NCBI GenBank assembly: GCA_910584595.1
Contig: CAJUBQ010000009.1
Coordinates: 1 to 64,000 of the forward strand
Source: an uncultured Eubacterium sp.
Lineage (GTDB): Bacteria > Bacillota > Clostridia > Lachnospirales > Lachnospiraceae
Direction of reading: 5' to 3'
Length of the DNA: 64,000 nucleotides
The notes below the pieces were generated by a model. It had not been told where the DNA came from. It did no database searches and saw nothing but the letters and a program-made list of their open reading frames with translations. The position numbers were made by a program, and so were the translations under genes. Of this stretch, positions 44,441 through 52,171 are shown one piece after another (position 1 is the stretch's first letter; each line of letters begins with the position of its first letter).

Positions 44441-45352
44441 ATGGGATTGACAGTAAATCAGCTGAGGCTTATACGGGCAATAGCAGAAAACAGAACAATA
44501 GAAATAAAGGACTATGCGTTAGCATGCCTTGCAGAAGATACAACGCAGAAAAACCATTATCAGGTGGAAAAGTACAAAAAGATTCTGCAGTCAGGCGGCA
44601 GGAAGCTGATGGAGCTTCCGCCAAATCTGGCTGGAATAGCTGTTATGGAGGATATAGGCAGTTTTAAGGAAAACAGGTATTTCCTTTCAGAAAGGGAGCA
44701 TTCAGTTGCAGAACTGATCGTGCGGATGAATGATGTCAGCATACAGCTGATGGAAAGGGGCGTGCAGTATCTGAATGCAACACTTTTATATGGCGAAAGC
44801 GGTACCGGGAAGACGTCATTCGGGCGGTATATAGCATACAGGCTGGGCCTGCCTTTCATGTACATAAATTTTTCTCGGATGATAGATTCCCATATGGGCG
44901 GTACGGCAAAGAACCTTGCCAGGATATTTGATTTTGCACGGCAGAATGAATGTCTGCTGATGCTGGATGAAATTGACTGCATATCGGTAAAACGGTCTGC
45001 TGTCAGTGACGGGTCTGGAAGCGGGGCAGAACTGTCCAGAACAACTATAACACTGATGCAGGAGCTGGATAATATTTCTAACAAGCATATTATAATAGGT
45101 GCCACGAACAGGATTGATGACATTGACCCGGCATTAAAACGCAGATTTACAGAAAAGCATGAAGTGAAAAAGCTGGCTGCGGATGAAACAAAGGAGTTTA
45201 TAAACAGGTTTGTAGAAAGTGCGGGATTTCATGTGGCAGATGATGAACAGTATTATGCCTGGACAAACCATACACAGGCTGAAATAGTCATACATCTTAC
45301 AAAATGCATGGCAAAAGCCTTAATGGAGGGACAGGAAAAACTGCAGATATAA
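44441..45352 (+). CDS. AAA+ ATPase
   Basis: A 303-residue protein. An N-terminal helical part (about 1-100) is followed by a AAA+ core: Walker A LYGESGTGKTSFG, Walker B CLLMLDEID, and the sensor and arginine-finger region GATNRIDDIDPALKRRF. The pattern is that of the FtsH/VAT-like classical AAA group with no protease domain. It may unfold or remodel a protein complex. The small Cys-rich proteins on both sides are possible partners. AAAGGGG precedes the start. Confidence 0.8.
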   Translation: MGLTVNQLRLIRAIAENRTIEIKDYALACLAEDTTQKNHYQVEKYKKILQSGGRKLMELPPNLAGIAVMEDIGSFKENRYFLSEREHSVAELIVRMNDVSIQLMERGVQYLNATLLYGESGTGKTSFGRYIAYRLGLPFMYINFSRMIDSHMGGTAKNLARIFDFARQNECLLMLDEIDCISVKRSAVSDGSGSGAELSRTTITLMQELDNISNKHIIIGATNRIDDIDPALKRRFTEKHEVKKLAADETKEFINRFVESAGFHVADDEQYYAWTNHTQAEIVIHLTKCMAKALMEGQEKLQI

Positions 45353-45404
45353 TGGGCAAAATCCAGTAAATGCGGAAGAAGATCGGAAAGGAAGGCAGAG
45401 AGTT

Positions 45405-45584
45405 ATGGATGCACTTGGATATAGGAATTTCTGCATGGCCTGCTGTTATAGCAGGAATGAAAACGGTGAAGCGGTATGCAGAGGGGAAAACAGCAGTTTT
45501 TACGGGCTTCCGGTTAAAAATGTGCTGAACGCTCCGTGTATTAAAAAGGAGCCGGAAAGGCAGGAAGCGGGGGATAAACTGTGA
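45405..45584 (+). CDS. Short cysteine-containing protein
   Basis: A 59-residue protein starting MDALGYRNFCMACCYSRNE, with five cysteines and a charged tail. AAGGAAGG precedes the ATG. Its stop overlaps the GTG start of the next gene. Function unknown. Confidence 0.5.
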   Translation: MDALGYRNFCMACCYSRNENGEAVCRGENSSFYGLPVKNVLNAPCIKKEPERQEAGDKL

Positions 45585-45784
45585 TATGCTTAATCTGTGG
45601 TAGAAAACTGAGCAGCCCGAAAAGCCTGGAACTTGGATATGGCCCGGTCTGCTACGGGAAAGTGTCGGGCAGTTTAAAAGCAGCAAAGAAAGCAAAAACA
45701 GGTACATCCCATCCGGCACCGGAAGTTCCTTGTTACGATATACCAGGACAGATGGAGCTGAAAGATTATCTGGCGGATTTATAA
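45581..45784 (+). CDS. DUF6011-like zinc protein
   Basis: A 67-residue protein with CLICGRKLSSPKSLELGYGP followed by VC. This is the small metal-binding motif of DUF6011-type proteins, which are common in phages. GTG start coupled to the preceding gene by a GTGA overlap. Function not known. Confidence 0.6.
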   Translation: MICLICGRKLSSPKSLELGYGPVCYGKVSGSLKAAKKAKTGTSHPAPEVPCYDIPGQMELKDYLADL

Positions 45785-45827
45785 GGAAAAGGAGAGCGCT
45801 TTCGCAACCCTCCAACAGACAATGATA

Positions 45828-45848
45828 TTCTATCATAATCTGATAGAA
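45828..45848. promoter_or_regulatory. Palindromic site before the late regulator
   Basis: TTCTATCA (45828-45835), 5 bases, TGATAGAA (45841-45848) is a perfect 8-bp dyad just upstream of the ArpU-like gene. It may be an operator. Confidence 0.4.
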
Positions 45849-45878
45849 AATAGAAGTAAAATATGGAGGGCAATCAGC

Positions 45879-46469
45879 ATGGATCATGTAAAAACAGACG
45901 GAAAAATTCTGGTAACATTAACACAGGATCAGTTAAAAGATATATACGAAAAAGCGGCTGCCATTGGCGCAAGGGAGGCTGTTAAGGCATTCGAACAGGA
46001 ACGGAAAAAGGAGTTAGGGAAAAAGGCAGACATACGGCTGCGAAATACAAAGCTGCTTCTTAGAAATTACCATATGCTGAAAGAGCACGCAGAAAATTCT
46101 GTGTTTGGCCGTACACAGATGGAAGAATCTGCAATGGATATACTGGAATCTATGATGTCGATTTACGACAATGAGGTAATCATTGAAAGCATCAAGCGCA
46201 GTGCAACCAGAACTGCGGTTATCGTGTCCCACATTGAGACTATGTTTGGATTGTATGCAGCTTACTGCGACAAGGCATCGAACCGCGATATTGAAATGAG
46301 ACGATACGAGGTTGTGTGGGATATGTATATGGCAGAGCATACATTGTCGGCAAAGGAGATATCAGAAAAACAAAATATATCTTCCAGAAACGTATATGAA
46401 GACATTAAAGTAGCAACAGAAAGGTTATCTGCCCTTATTTTTGGGGTGGATGGTTTGAAAGTACATTAA
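45879..46469 (+). CDS. ArpU/sigma-like late transcription regulator
   Basis: A 196-residue protein. The C-terminal 60 residues hold a sigma region-4-like HTH (LSAKEISEKQNISSRNVYEDI) and the N-terminal part is helical. Proteins of this type lie before the terminase region in Firmicutes phages and act on late transcription. GGAGGGC precedes the ATG at 45879. An upstream in-frame ATG at 45822 overlaps the palindromic site and is less likely. Confidence 0.6.
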   Translation: MDHVKTDGKILVTLTQDQLKDIYEKAAAIGAREAVKAFEQERKKELGKKADIRLRNTKLLLRNYHMLKEHAENSVFGRTQMEESAMDILESMMSIYDNEVIIESIKRSATRTAVIVSHIETMFGLYAAYCDKASNRDIEMRRYEVVWDMYMAEHTLSAKEISEKQNISSRNVYEDIKVATERLSALIFGVDGLKVH

Positions 46470-46555
46470 ATCCACCGTCTGCAAAAAATCTTCCTTGACT
46501 TTTCAATATGAAAGTATTAGTGTGGTAAATGTAAAATTCTAAATCATACTTCGGA

Positions 46556-46586
46556 GGAAGCCTGCGGCTGTCAGGCTTCCTTTTTT
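46556..46586 (+). terminator. Strong terminator before the late cluster
   Basis: GGAAGCCTG (46556-46564) pairs perfectly with CAGGCTTCC (46572-46580), followed by TTTTTT. It isolates the transporter/PP-loop cluster from the early unit, or serves as an antitermination point for late transcription. Confidence 0.85.
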
Positions 46587-46666
46587 GTGCAGTTTTTCCG
46601 GGAAAGGAGACGGTTGGATAAAGGAAAGCATGAAGCTCCTCCAGAATCAAGAAATGGAGGAATCTA

Positions 46667-48052
46667 ATGAAAGAGGCTTTAATCGTGCTGTCCGCCTACA
46701 CGCTACTGATGCTTGGGGCAACAGTTCTTATGACAAAAAAAGAGAATCATGTAGAAAAATTCTGTGTCGGGGATAGAAATGCCGGATGGGGGATGTCAGC
46801 GCTCAGTATTGCTGCCACCTGGATTTGGGCGCCTGCGCTGTTTACATCGGCAGAGAATGCATATACCAGGGGCTTTGCAGGGCTTTTCTGGTTTCTTGTG
46901 CCAAATGTGGCCTGCATGGTACTGTTTATTCCGTTTGCAGAGAAGATACGGAAAGAAATGCCGGAAGGGATGACCCTGGCCGGCTATATGTACCAGAAAT
47001 ATCAGTCGAAAGCAGTCAGGAATGTATACCTGTTTCAGCTCGGCGCACTGGCGGCTTTGTCAACTGGGGTGCAGCTTCTGGCTGGCAGCAGGATACTCAG
47101 CATACTGACGGGGCTCCCGTTTGCGGCTGTTACAGCCATTATGGCGGCGGTTGCGCTATCCTATTCCCAGTTTTCAGGAATCAAAGCATCCATGCTGACG
47201 GATGGCGTCCAGATGGCCTTTATGCTGGCAGTAAGCGTTGCTTTTGCCATCTTTGGTGTAAAGAATGGCGGAGGAATGGAAACGCTTGTTACGGGGCTGG
47301 GAGGGGCTGCGAGGGATGCAGGGCATCTTTTTTCAAAGAAAGGGTGGGAGATATTTTTTGGATTTGGACTTCCATCCACGGTCGGGCTTTTATCAGGTCC
47401 ATTTGGCGACCAGAGTTTTTGGCAGAGGGCTTTCTGTATCAGGAAAGACAGGATAGGGCGTGCATTTTTGGCTGGAGCGCTTCTGTTCGGCGTGGTTCCG
47501 CTGTCGATGGGCATACTCGGTTTTGTCGGCGCAGGCATGGGGTATGATGCTGCAGATACAGGGGTTATCAATTTTGAACTGGTAAATGCCTTATTTCCGG
47601 CATGGGCAGTTGTACCGTTTTTATTCATGGTTGTATCCGGGCTGCTGTCGACGATTGACAGCAACCTGTGCGCGGTTTCGTCCCTCACAACAGACATCGT
47701 AAAGGAAAAGACACTTGGAAAGATGAAACTGTCTATGGTTTTATTGCTGGCAGTGGGGATTGCGATAGCCAATATACCAGGGCTGACAGTGACACATTTA
47801 TTTCTGATGTATGGAACATTAAGGGCTTCTACAATGCTGCCGACAGTTTTTACCCTGAAAGGGATCAAGCTGGAACCGCGGGGCGTGGCCATAGGGATTA
47901 TGTCTGCAATGGCTGTCGGGCTACCGGTATTTGGATATGGCAATATCAAAGGGATTGCAGCGTATAAAACCGCAGGCAGCCTTTTGACAGTGCTTCTTTC
48001 CGGTGCATTGGCCCTGATGATAAGCAGAAGGCGGGGTGCCGGGAATGGGTGA
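46667..48052 (+). CDS. Sodium:solute symporter (SSS family)
   Basis: A 461-residue membrane protein with 12 to 13 hydrophobic helices. Family marks are the N-terminal KENHVEKFCVGDRNAGWGMS, the unwound first core helix around ATWIWAPALF, and SGLLSTIDSNLCAVSS, the sodium-site helix. The substrate is unknown. Such a transporter is out of place in a phage structural region. It has a GGAGGAATCTA ribosome site, follows a strong terminator, and overlaps the start of the next gene by a few bases, which ties it to the PP-loop and ParB-like genes. Confidence 0.85.
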   Translation: MKEALIVLSAYTLLMLGATVLMTKKENHVEKFCVGDRNAGWGMSALSIAATWIWAPALFTSAENAYTRGFAGLFWFLVPNVACMVLFIPFAEKIRKEMPEGMTLAGYMYQKYQSKAVRNVYLFQLGALAALSTGVQLLAGSRILSILTGLPFAAVTAIMAAVALSYSQFSGIKASMLTDGVQMAFMLAVSVAFAIFGVKNGGGMETLVTGLGGAARDAGHLFSKKGWEIFFGFGLPSTVGLLSGPFGDQSFWQRAFCIRKDRIGRAFLAGALLFGVVPLSMGILGFVGAGMGYDAADTGVINFELVNALFPAWAVVPFLFMVVSGLLSTIDSNLCAVSSLTTDIVKEKTLGKMKLSMVLLLAVGIAIANIPGLTVTHLFLMYGTLRASTMLPTVFTLKGIKLEPRGVAIGIMSAMAVGLPVFGYGNIKGIAAYKTAGSLLTVLLSGALALMISRRRGAGNG

Positions 48053-48830
48053 TTTGCTTGGCAGGAAACAGAGGATTAAAAATGATGACTGGATACAGGC
48101 GCTTGCAAAAATCGAAAAGCTGGTACCAAAGAAAGAACTGGACCGGCTGGCTGAAAAGACGGTAAAAGAGATCCGAAAGAAAACCAAAGGAAAGAAAGCT
48201 GCTTATGCATGGAGCGGCGGCAAGGATTCCCTGGTACTCGGCGAACTTTGCAGACAGGCCGGTATCAGCCCGTGTATGCTTGTTATTTGCAATTTGGAGT
48301 ATCAGGCATTTATAGAATGGGTGGATGTCAATAAGCCGCCGGAATTGTCCATAATCAACACAGGGCAGGATATCAAATGGCTGGCATCCCATCCACAGAT
48401 GCTTTTTCCGCAGAATAGCAAATATGCGTCCATGTGGTTCCAGATCGTCCAGCACAGAGGGCAGTCAAAGTATTATAAAGAGAACAAGCTGGATATGATG
48501 CTTTTAGGGCGCAGGCGGGCAGATGGAAACTATGTGGGAAAGGGAGACAATGTCTACACCAACAAACAGGGCGTAACCAGATACAGCCCGCTTTCCGAAT
48601 GGACACATGAGCAGATGCTGGCATATATCCATTATCATAATCTGGAAATTCCACCGATCTATGGCTGGAAAAACGGGTATCTCTGCGGCACGCATCCGTG
48701 GCCGGCAAGACAGTGGACCGGGAGCGTGGAAAATGCGTGGGCAGAAATCTATGAAATAGACAGCCTGATTGTGCATCAGGCAGCAGGGCATATCCAGAGC
48801 GCAGAAGATTTTTTAAATAATTTGAAATAA
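48045..48830 (+). CDS. PP-loop (PAPS-reductase-like) protein 1
   Basis: A 261-residue member of the adenine-nucleotide alpha-hydrolase group. The PP-loop is AWSGGKDSLVLGEL (about residues 55-68). LLGRRRADGNYV and the end YSPLSEWTHEQMLAYIHYH are as in PAPS reductases and DndC-type proteins. It should activate a substrate with ATP, giving an adenylated intermediate. The C-terminal Cys motif of true PAPS reductases is not visible, so sulfate reduction is not implied. The start overlaps the stop of the symporter. A GTG at 48036 is an alternative. Confidence 0.8.
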   Translation: MGDLLGRKQRIKNDDWIQALAKIEKLVPKKELDRLAEKTVKEIRKKTKGKKAAYAWSGGKDSLVLGELCRQAGISPCMLVICNLEYQAFIEWVDVNKPPELSIINTGQDIKWLASHPQMLFPQNSKYASMWFQIVQHRGQSKYYKENKLDMMLLGRRRADGNYVGKGDNVYTNKQGVTRYSPLSEWTHEQMLAYIHYHNLEIPPIYGWKNGYLCGTHPWPARQWTGSVENAWAEIYEIDSLIVHQAAGHIQSAEDFLNNLK

Positions 48831-48960
48831 GGTATCACACTGGCAGCGGGCGCAGATCAGATTCTGTATAAGCTGCCATTTTAGCTATTTGCAGATAGCA
48901 TGGATGGAATAATCATACATCACAGACGCTCTTTCAATATCAAATCAGGAGGATGCGGAT

Positions 48961-49596
48961 GTGGAAATAATCAAAATGAAGCTGTCTGACCTTGTAAAGC
49001 CGGAGAAAAATGTCAGGATACACACAGAGCAGCAGCTAAAGGAATTCCAGCGCAGCATAAATATGTTTGGCCAGATACGGCCGATTGTCATTGATGAAAA
49101 TAACACCATTCTGGCAGGAAATGGGCTGTATGACACCCTTATTGCGATGGGGAAAGAAACAGCGGATGTATACCAGTATAACAACCTTACAGAAAACCAG
49201 AAAAAGAAGCTGATGATTGCTGACAATAAGATTTTCAGCCTGGGGATTGAAAACCTGGACACGTTGAACTGTTTTCTGGAGGATCTGCAGGGGGACCTGG
49301 ATATTCCCGGATTTGATGAAGAAATCCTAAAGCAGATGGTGTCGGATGCGGAAGATGTAACGGATAAAATAGCGGAATACGGCACGCTGGATGAGGAAGA
49401 AATCCAAAGGATGAAAGACAGCGCTGTACGCAAAGAACAGAAAATACAGCAAACGGCGCTGGAATCTGAGGAAGAACCTGTACCTGATCCTGGAATGCCT
49501 GTAACGATCCGGCAGGAAAGTCCTGATGGTGCAGAAGCCGCTGAAATAAGAAGATCCATCATTTGTCCGGGATGCGGGGAAAAGATATGGCTGTAA
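48961..49596 (+). CDS. ParB/sulfiredoxin-fold protein 1 with zinc-like end
   Basis: A 211-residue protein. The first 95 residues are ParB-N-like (VKPEKNVRIHTEQQLKEFQR, FGQIRPIVIDENNTILAGNG). The canonical Gly-x-His-Arg of this fold reads GNGLYD here, so an important residue pair is changed. A long acidic linker leads to a C-terminal CPGCGEKIW knuckle. It starts with GTG, with AGGAGG 7 bases upstream. It lies between two PP-loop proteins and overlaps the second, which suggests that they work together. Confidence 0.72.
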   Translation: MEIIKMKLSDLVKPEKNVRIHTEQQLKEFQRSINMFGQIRPIVIDENNTILAGNGLYDTLIAMGKETADVYQYNNLTENQKKKLMIADNKIFSLGIENLDTLNCFLEDLQGDLDIPGFDEEILKQMVSDAEDVTDKIAEYGTLDEEEIQRMKDSAVRKEQKIQQTALESEEEPVPDPGMPVTIRQESPDGAEAAEIRRSIICPGCGEKIWL

Positions 49597-50735
49597 AAAG
49601 ATGTGAGGCCAGCATTGATGTTGTGCAGGCAGCAAGAATACGGATCAAAAATGTGTTTGGAAACGGGCTGCCTGTTTATATGTCTTTCAGCGGCGGAAAA
49701 GACAGCCTGTGCCTTGCGCAGCTTGTAATGTCTATGATACAGTCCGGCGAAATCAATCCGGCGCAGCTTACTGTGCAGTTTATTGATGAAGAAGCCATTT
49801 TTCCATGCATGGAAGAAAAGGTAAAGGAGTGGCGGAAAAAATTTATGCTTTCTGGAGCGAAATTTGAATGGTTCTGCCTGGAAGTAAAGCATTATAACTG
49901 TTTTAATGAATTGTCCAACGATGAAACATTTATATGCTGGGACAGGTATAAAAAAGATGTGTGGGTAAGAAAGCCGCCTTCCTTTGCCATATGCACACAT
50001 CATCTGCTCAGGCCGCGGATTGACGCTTATCAGGATTTTCTGCCACGTCTGTGTTCGGATGGGGTTACAATAACCGGAGTTCGGACGGCAGAATCTGTGC
50101 AGAGGCTGTCCTATATTGCCGCTATGGGGCGTGCCGGAAGCAGGGCTACAAAAAGGCACCAGGTTTTCCCGATTTATGATTGGAAGGACCAGGATGTATG
50201 GCTGTACCTGCTTTATGAGAAAGTGGACATACCGGAGATTTATCTGTTTTTATGGCAGTCCGGGGCGAACCGGAGGCAGTTGCGGGTATCACAGTTCTTT
50301 TCTGTTGATACAGCAAGAAGCCTTGTAAAACTGAATGAATATTATCCAGACCTTATGGAACGGATCGTAAGGCGTGAGCCAAATGCGTATCTGGCAGCTT
50401 TGTACTGGGACAGTGAAATGTTTGGCAGAAGTTCCGCTATTCGGAAACAGAACGAAAAAGGAACCTCCGAAAAGGATTACAGGGAGGCACTTCTGGAACT
50501 GTTTTCTGATATGGACGGCAATTTTCAGGCCGGGCATAAGCGGCATGTTGCTGACAGATACCGGAATTTTTTTATGAGCGTGTCAGTGATTGCGGACAAT
50601 AAGGATTGCAAAGCGATTTATGAAGGCCTGATTTCCGGTGATCCGAAATTTCGGACATTCCGGGCATTGTACCAGAGGATTTATGGAAAATATATCACAG
50701 ATGCCAAAAAGAAAGAGGGGCTGCTTCATGGATAG
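49587..50735 (+). CDS. PP-loop protein 2 (IbrA-like)
   Basis: A 382-residue protein. The N-terminal half is a PP-loop domain with SFSGGKDSLCLAQLV near residue 33, followed by CTHHLLRPRIDAYQDF and VRTAESVQR. The C-terminal half (after about residue 215: VSQFFSVDTARSLVK, PNAYLAALYWDSEMFGR) is a separate domain similar in place to the DUF3440 part of IbrA. IbrA, with IbrB, is known from an Escherichia prophage as a regulator of Eib surface-protein expression. The start at 49587 overlaps the preceding gene. The IbrB-like gene follows with an 8-base overlap. Confidence 0.75.
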   Translation: MAVKRCEASIDVVQAARIRIKNVFGNGLPVYMSFSGGKDSLCLAQLVMSMIQSGEINPAQLTVQFIDEEAIFPCMEEKVKEWRKKFMLSGAKFEWFCLEVKHYNCFNELSNDETFICWDRYKKDVWVRKPPSFAICTHHLLRPRIDAYQDFLPRLCSDGVTITGVRTAESVQRLSYIAAMGRAGSRATKRHQVFPIYDWKDQDVWLYLLYEKVDIPEIYLFLWQSGANRRQLRVSQFFSVDTARSLVKLNEYYPDLMERIVRREPNAYLAALYWDSEMFGRSSAIRKQNEKGTSEKDYREALLELFSDMDGNFQAGHKRHVADRYRNFFMSVSVIADNKDCKAIYEGLISGDPKFRTFRALYQRIYGKYITDAKKKEGLLHG

Positions 50736-51249
50736 GAAAATGATAAATCCGCTGTCAACGCTGCAATGGGTGGAGCGCAGCCGGATCAGGCCGAATGACT
50801 ATAACCCGAATAAGGTATCAAAGCAGAATTTGGAATTGCTAAAGCAATCCATCCTTGCCAATGGATGGACGCTGCCGATTGTGGTGAGGCCGGACTTCAC
50901 GATTATCGACGGGTTCCACCGCTGGACAGTTGCAGGGGAAGAGCCGCTGGTTTCCATGCTTGAGGGCAGGGTGCCGGTGGTAGTTGTGGAACATAAGGAC
51001 AAAGCAGGCAATATTTACGGGACTGTTACCCATAACAGGGCAAGGGGGACACACCTGCTTGGGCCGATGAAAGCGATTGTAAAAGAACTTATGGACGAAG
51101 GAAAGTCCGTAAGCGAGATAGGAAAACAGCTTGGAATGCGGCCGGAAGAAGTATTTCGGCTTTCTGACTTTTCAAAAGAGGATTTCCTGAAAATGATGAT
51201 AAAACAGGGTCAGGGATTTTCAAAAGCTGAGTTTATAACGAAGATTTAA
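50728..51249 (+). CDS. ParB/sulfiredoxin-fold protein 2 (IbrB-like)
   Basis: A 173-residue protein with the ParB-N fold: ERSRIRPNDYNPNKVSKQNLELLKQS as start, then TLPIVVRPDFTIIDGFHRWTVAG, where GFHRW keeps the Gly-x-His-Arg-like nucleotide-binding motif. VTHNRARGTHLLGPM follows, with a C-terminal HTH-like part (EIGKQLGMRPEEVFRLSDF). This matches IbrB. It directly precedes the small terminase gene. The start at 50728 follows GAGGGG. It may bind DNA or hydrolyse a nucleotide; the target is unknown. Confidence 0.75.
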   Translation: MDRKMINPLSTLQWVERSRIRPNDYNPNKVSKQNLELLKQSILANGWTLPIVVRPDFTIIDGFHRWTVAGEEPLVSMLEGRVPVVVVEHKDKAGNIYGTVTHNRARGTHLLGPMKAIVKELMDEGKSVSEIGKQLGMRPEEVFRLSDFSKEDFLKMMIKQGQGFSKAEFITKI

Positions 51250-51293
51250 TGATATAACGGACAGTATTCGTGAGAGCCGAAACGGGAACCGGG

Positions 51294-51555
51294 CGTTGCA
51301 ACGTTTCACGCTCCACGATTGCAAAAACGAATCGGAGAGAGGTGGTGATATGCCGAGGGCGCCAGGTGAGAAAAAAGCAGAGGCGGAAAAGCTGTTTAAA
51401 AAGGGCATGAAACTCACGGATATCGCGAAGAAACTTGACGTCCCCGAAGGGACAGTAAGGAGCTGGAAGAACAGGGGCAAATGGGCATCGGAATCACCGA
51501 AAAACAGCAAGCGCAACGTTGCAAATAAGGAAGCGGACAGCAATGCAACGTTGCA
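51294..51555. repeat. Candidate packaging (pac) repeats in the terminase small gene
   Basis: The palindrome GCAACGTTGC occurs at 51513-51522 and 51545-51554 (32 bp apart, about three helical turns). A near copy, GCAACGTTTC, is at 51298-51307 inside CGTTGCAACG. The first lies just before, the other two inside, the terminase small-subunit gene, the usual place of pac or cos recognition sites. Confidence 0.45.
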
Positions 51556-52171
51556 AAAGAAAAAAAGGGGCGGACAGCCCGGAAATAAAAATTCCAAAGG
51601 GGCTTCCAAAGGGAAAGGAAACCGTGATCCAGTGCCTCCGCCGGATGTTACAAAACATGGAGGGTACAGGCCGGTATTTATGGATGCCCTGGATGAAGAC
51701 GAGCAGGAACTTTTGGAAAATGTTCCACAGGAAGAGGAAAAGCTGCTGATGGAACAGATCCAGCTTTTTTCCATCCGTGAAAGGAGAATCCTCAAGGCTA
51801 TTAATAAATACCGGGAGCAGAAAGGCGAGGTAACAGTTGCGGATGTTACCCGGTTTGAAGAAAAACGGACTTTTAAGGACAAGGACGAAGAAGCGGAATA
51901 TAACAGGCGGCAGCAGGAAAAGGTTGATAAAGAAGAACGCCTGCCTGGAAAGCCTTACAGCATTCAGACGCATACAACCAATAAAGACCTGATAGCTGCC
52001 AGGCTGGAACAGGAGCTTTCTTCTGTCCAGAATAAAAAGACGAAGGCAATCGAAGCATTGTCAAAAATCAGGCTGGAAAGGGCCAGGATAGAAAGCGAGA
52101 GCGCTGGCAATGACGCGGTTGACGATTGGATTTCGGCTGTTGTGGGAGAAGGAGCTTGGGATGACGAATAA
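51350..52171 (+). CDS. terS: Terminase small subunit
   Basis: A 273-residue protein. The N-terminal HTH (KGMKLTDIAKKLDVPEGTVRSWKNRGKW) is typical of Gram-positive phage small terminases. A Lys/Gly-rich basic linker (about 60-90) and helical C-terminal part follow. It should recognise the packaging site and deliver DNA to the large subunit. The start at 51350 follows GAGAGGTGGTG. It overlaps the large-subunit gene by 11 bases. Confidence 0.85.
   Translation: MPRAPGEKKAEAEKLFKKGMKLTDIAKKLDVPEGTVRSWKNRGKWASESPKNSKRNVANKEADSNATLQKKKRGGQPGNKNSKGASKGKGNRDPVPPPDVTKHGGYRPVFMDALDEDEQELLENVPQEEEKLLMEQIQLFSIRERRILKAINKYREQKGEVTVADVTRFEEKRTFKDKDEEAEYNRRQQEKVDKEERLPGKPYSIQTHTTNKDLIAARLEQELSSVQNKKTKAIEALSKIRLERARIESESAGNDAVDDWISAVVGEGAWDDE

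Noticed and set aside
47161..47949. 262-codon minus-strand frame opposite the symporter
   Set aside because: A shadow of the hydrophobic transporter gene. A 253-codon plus-strand frame (46786-47547) is rejected for the same reason.
48045..48830. True sulfate assimilation (PAPS reductase) role
   Set aside because: The PP-loop is clear, but the C-terminal redox Cys motif and the neighbours expected for sulfate assimilation are missing.
48945..50159. 404-codon open frame on the minus strand
   Set aside because: It lies opposite the well-supported ParB-fold and PP-loop genes, has no ribosome site and its protein shows no family features.
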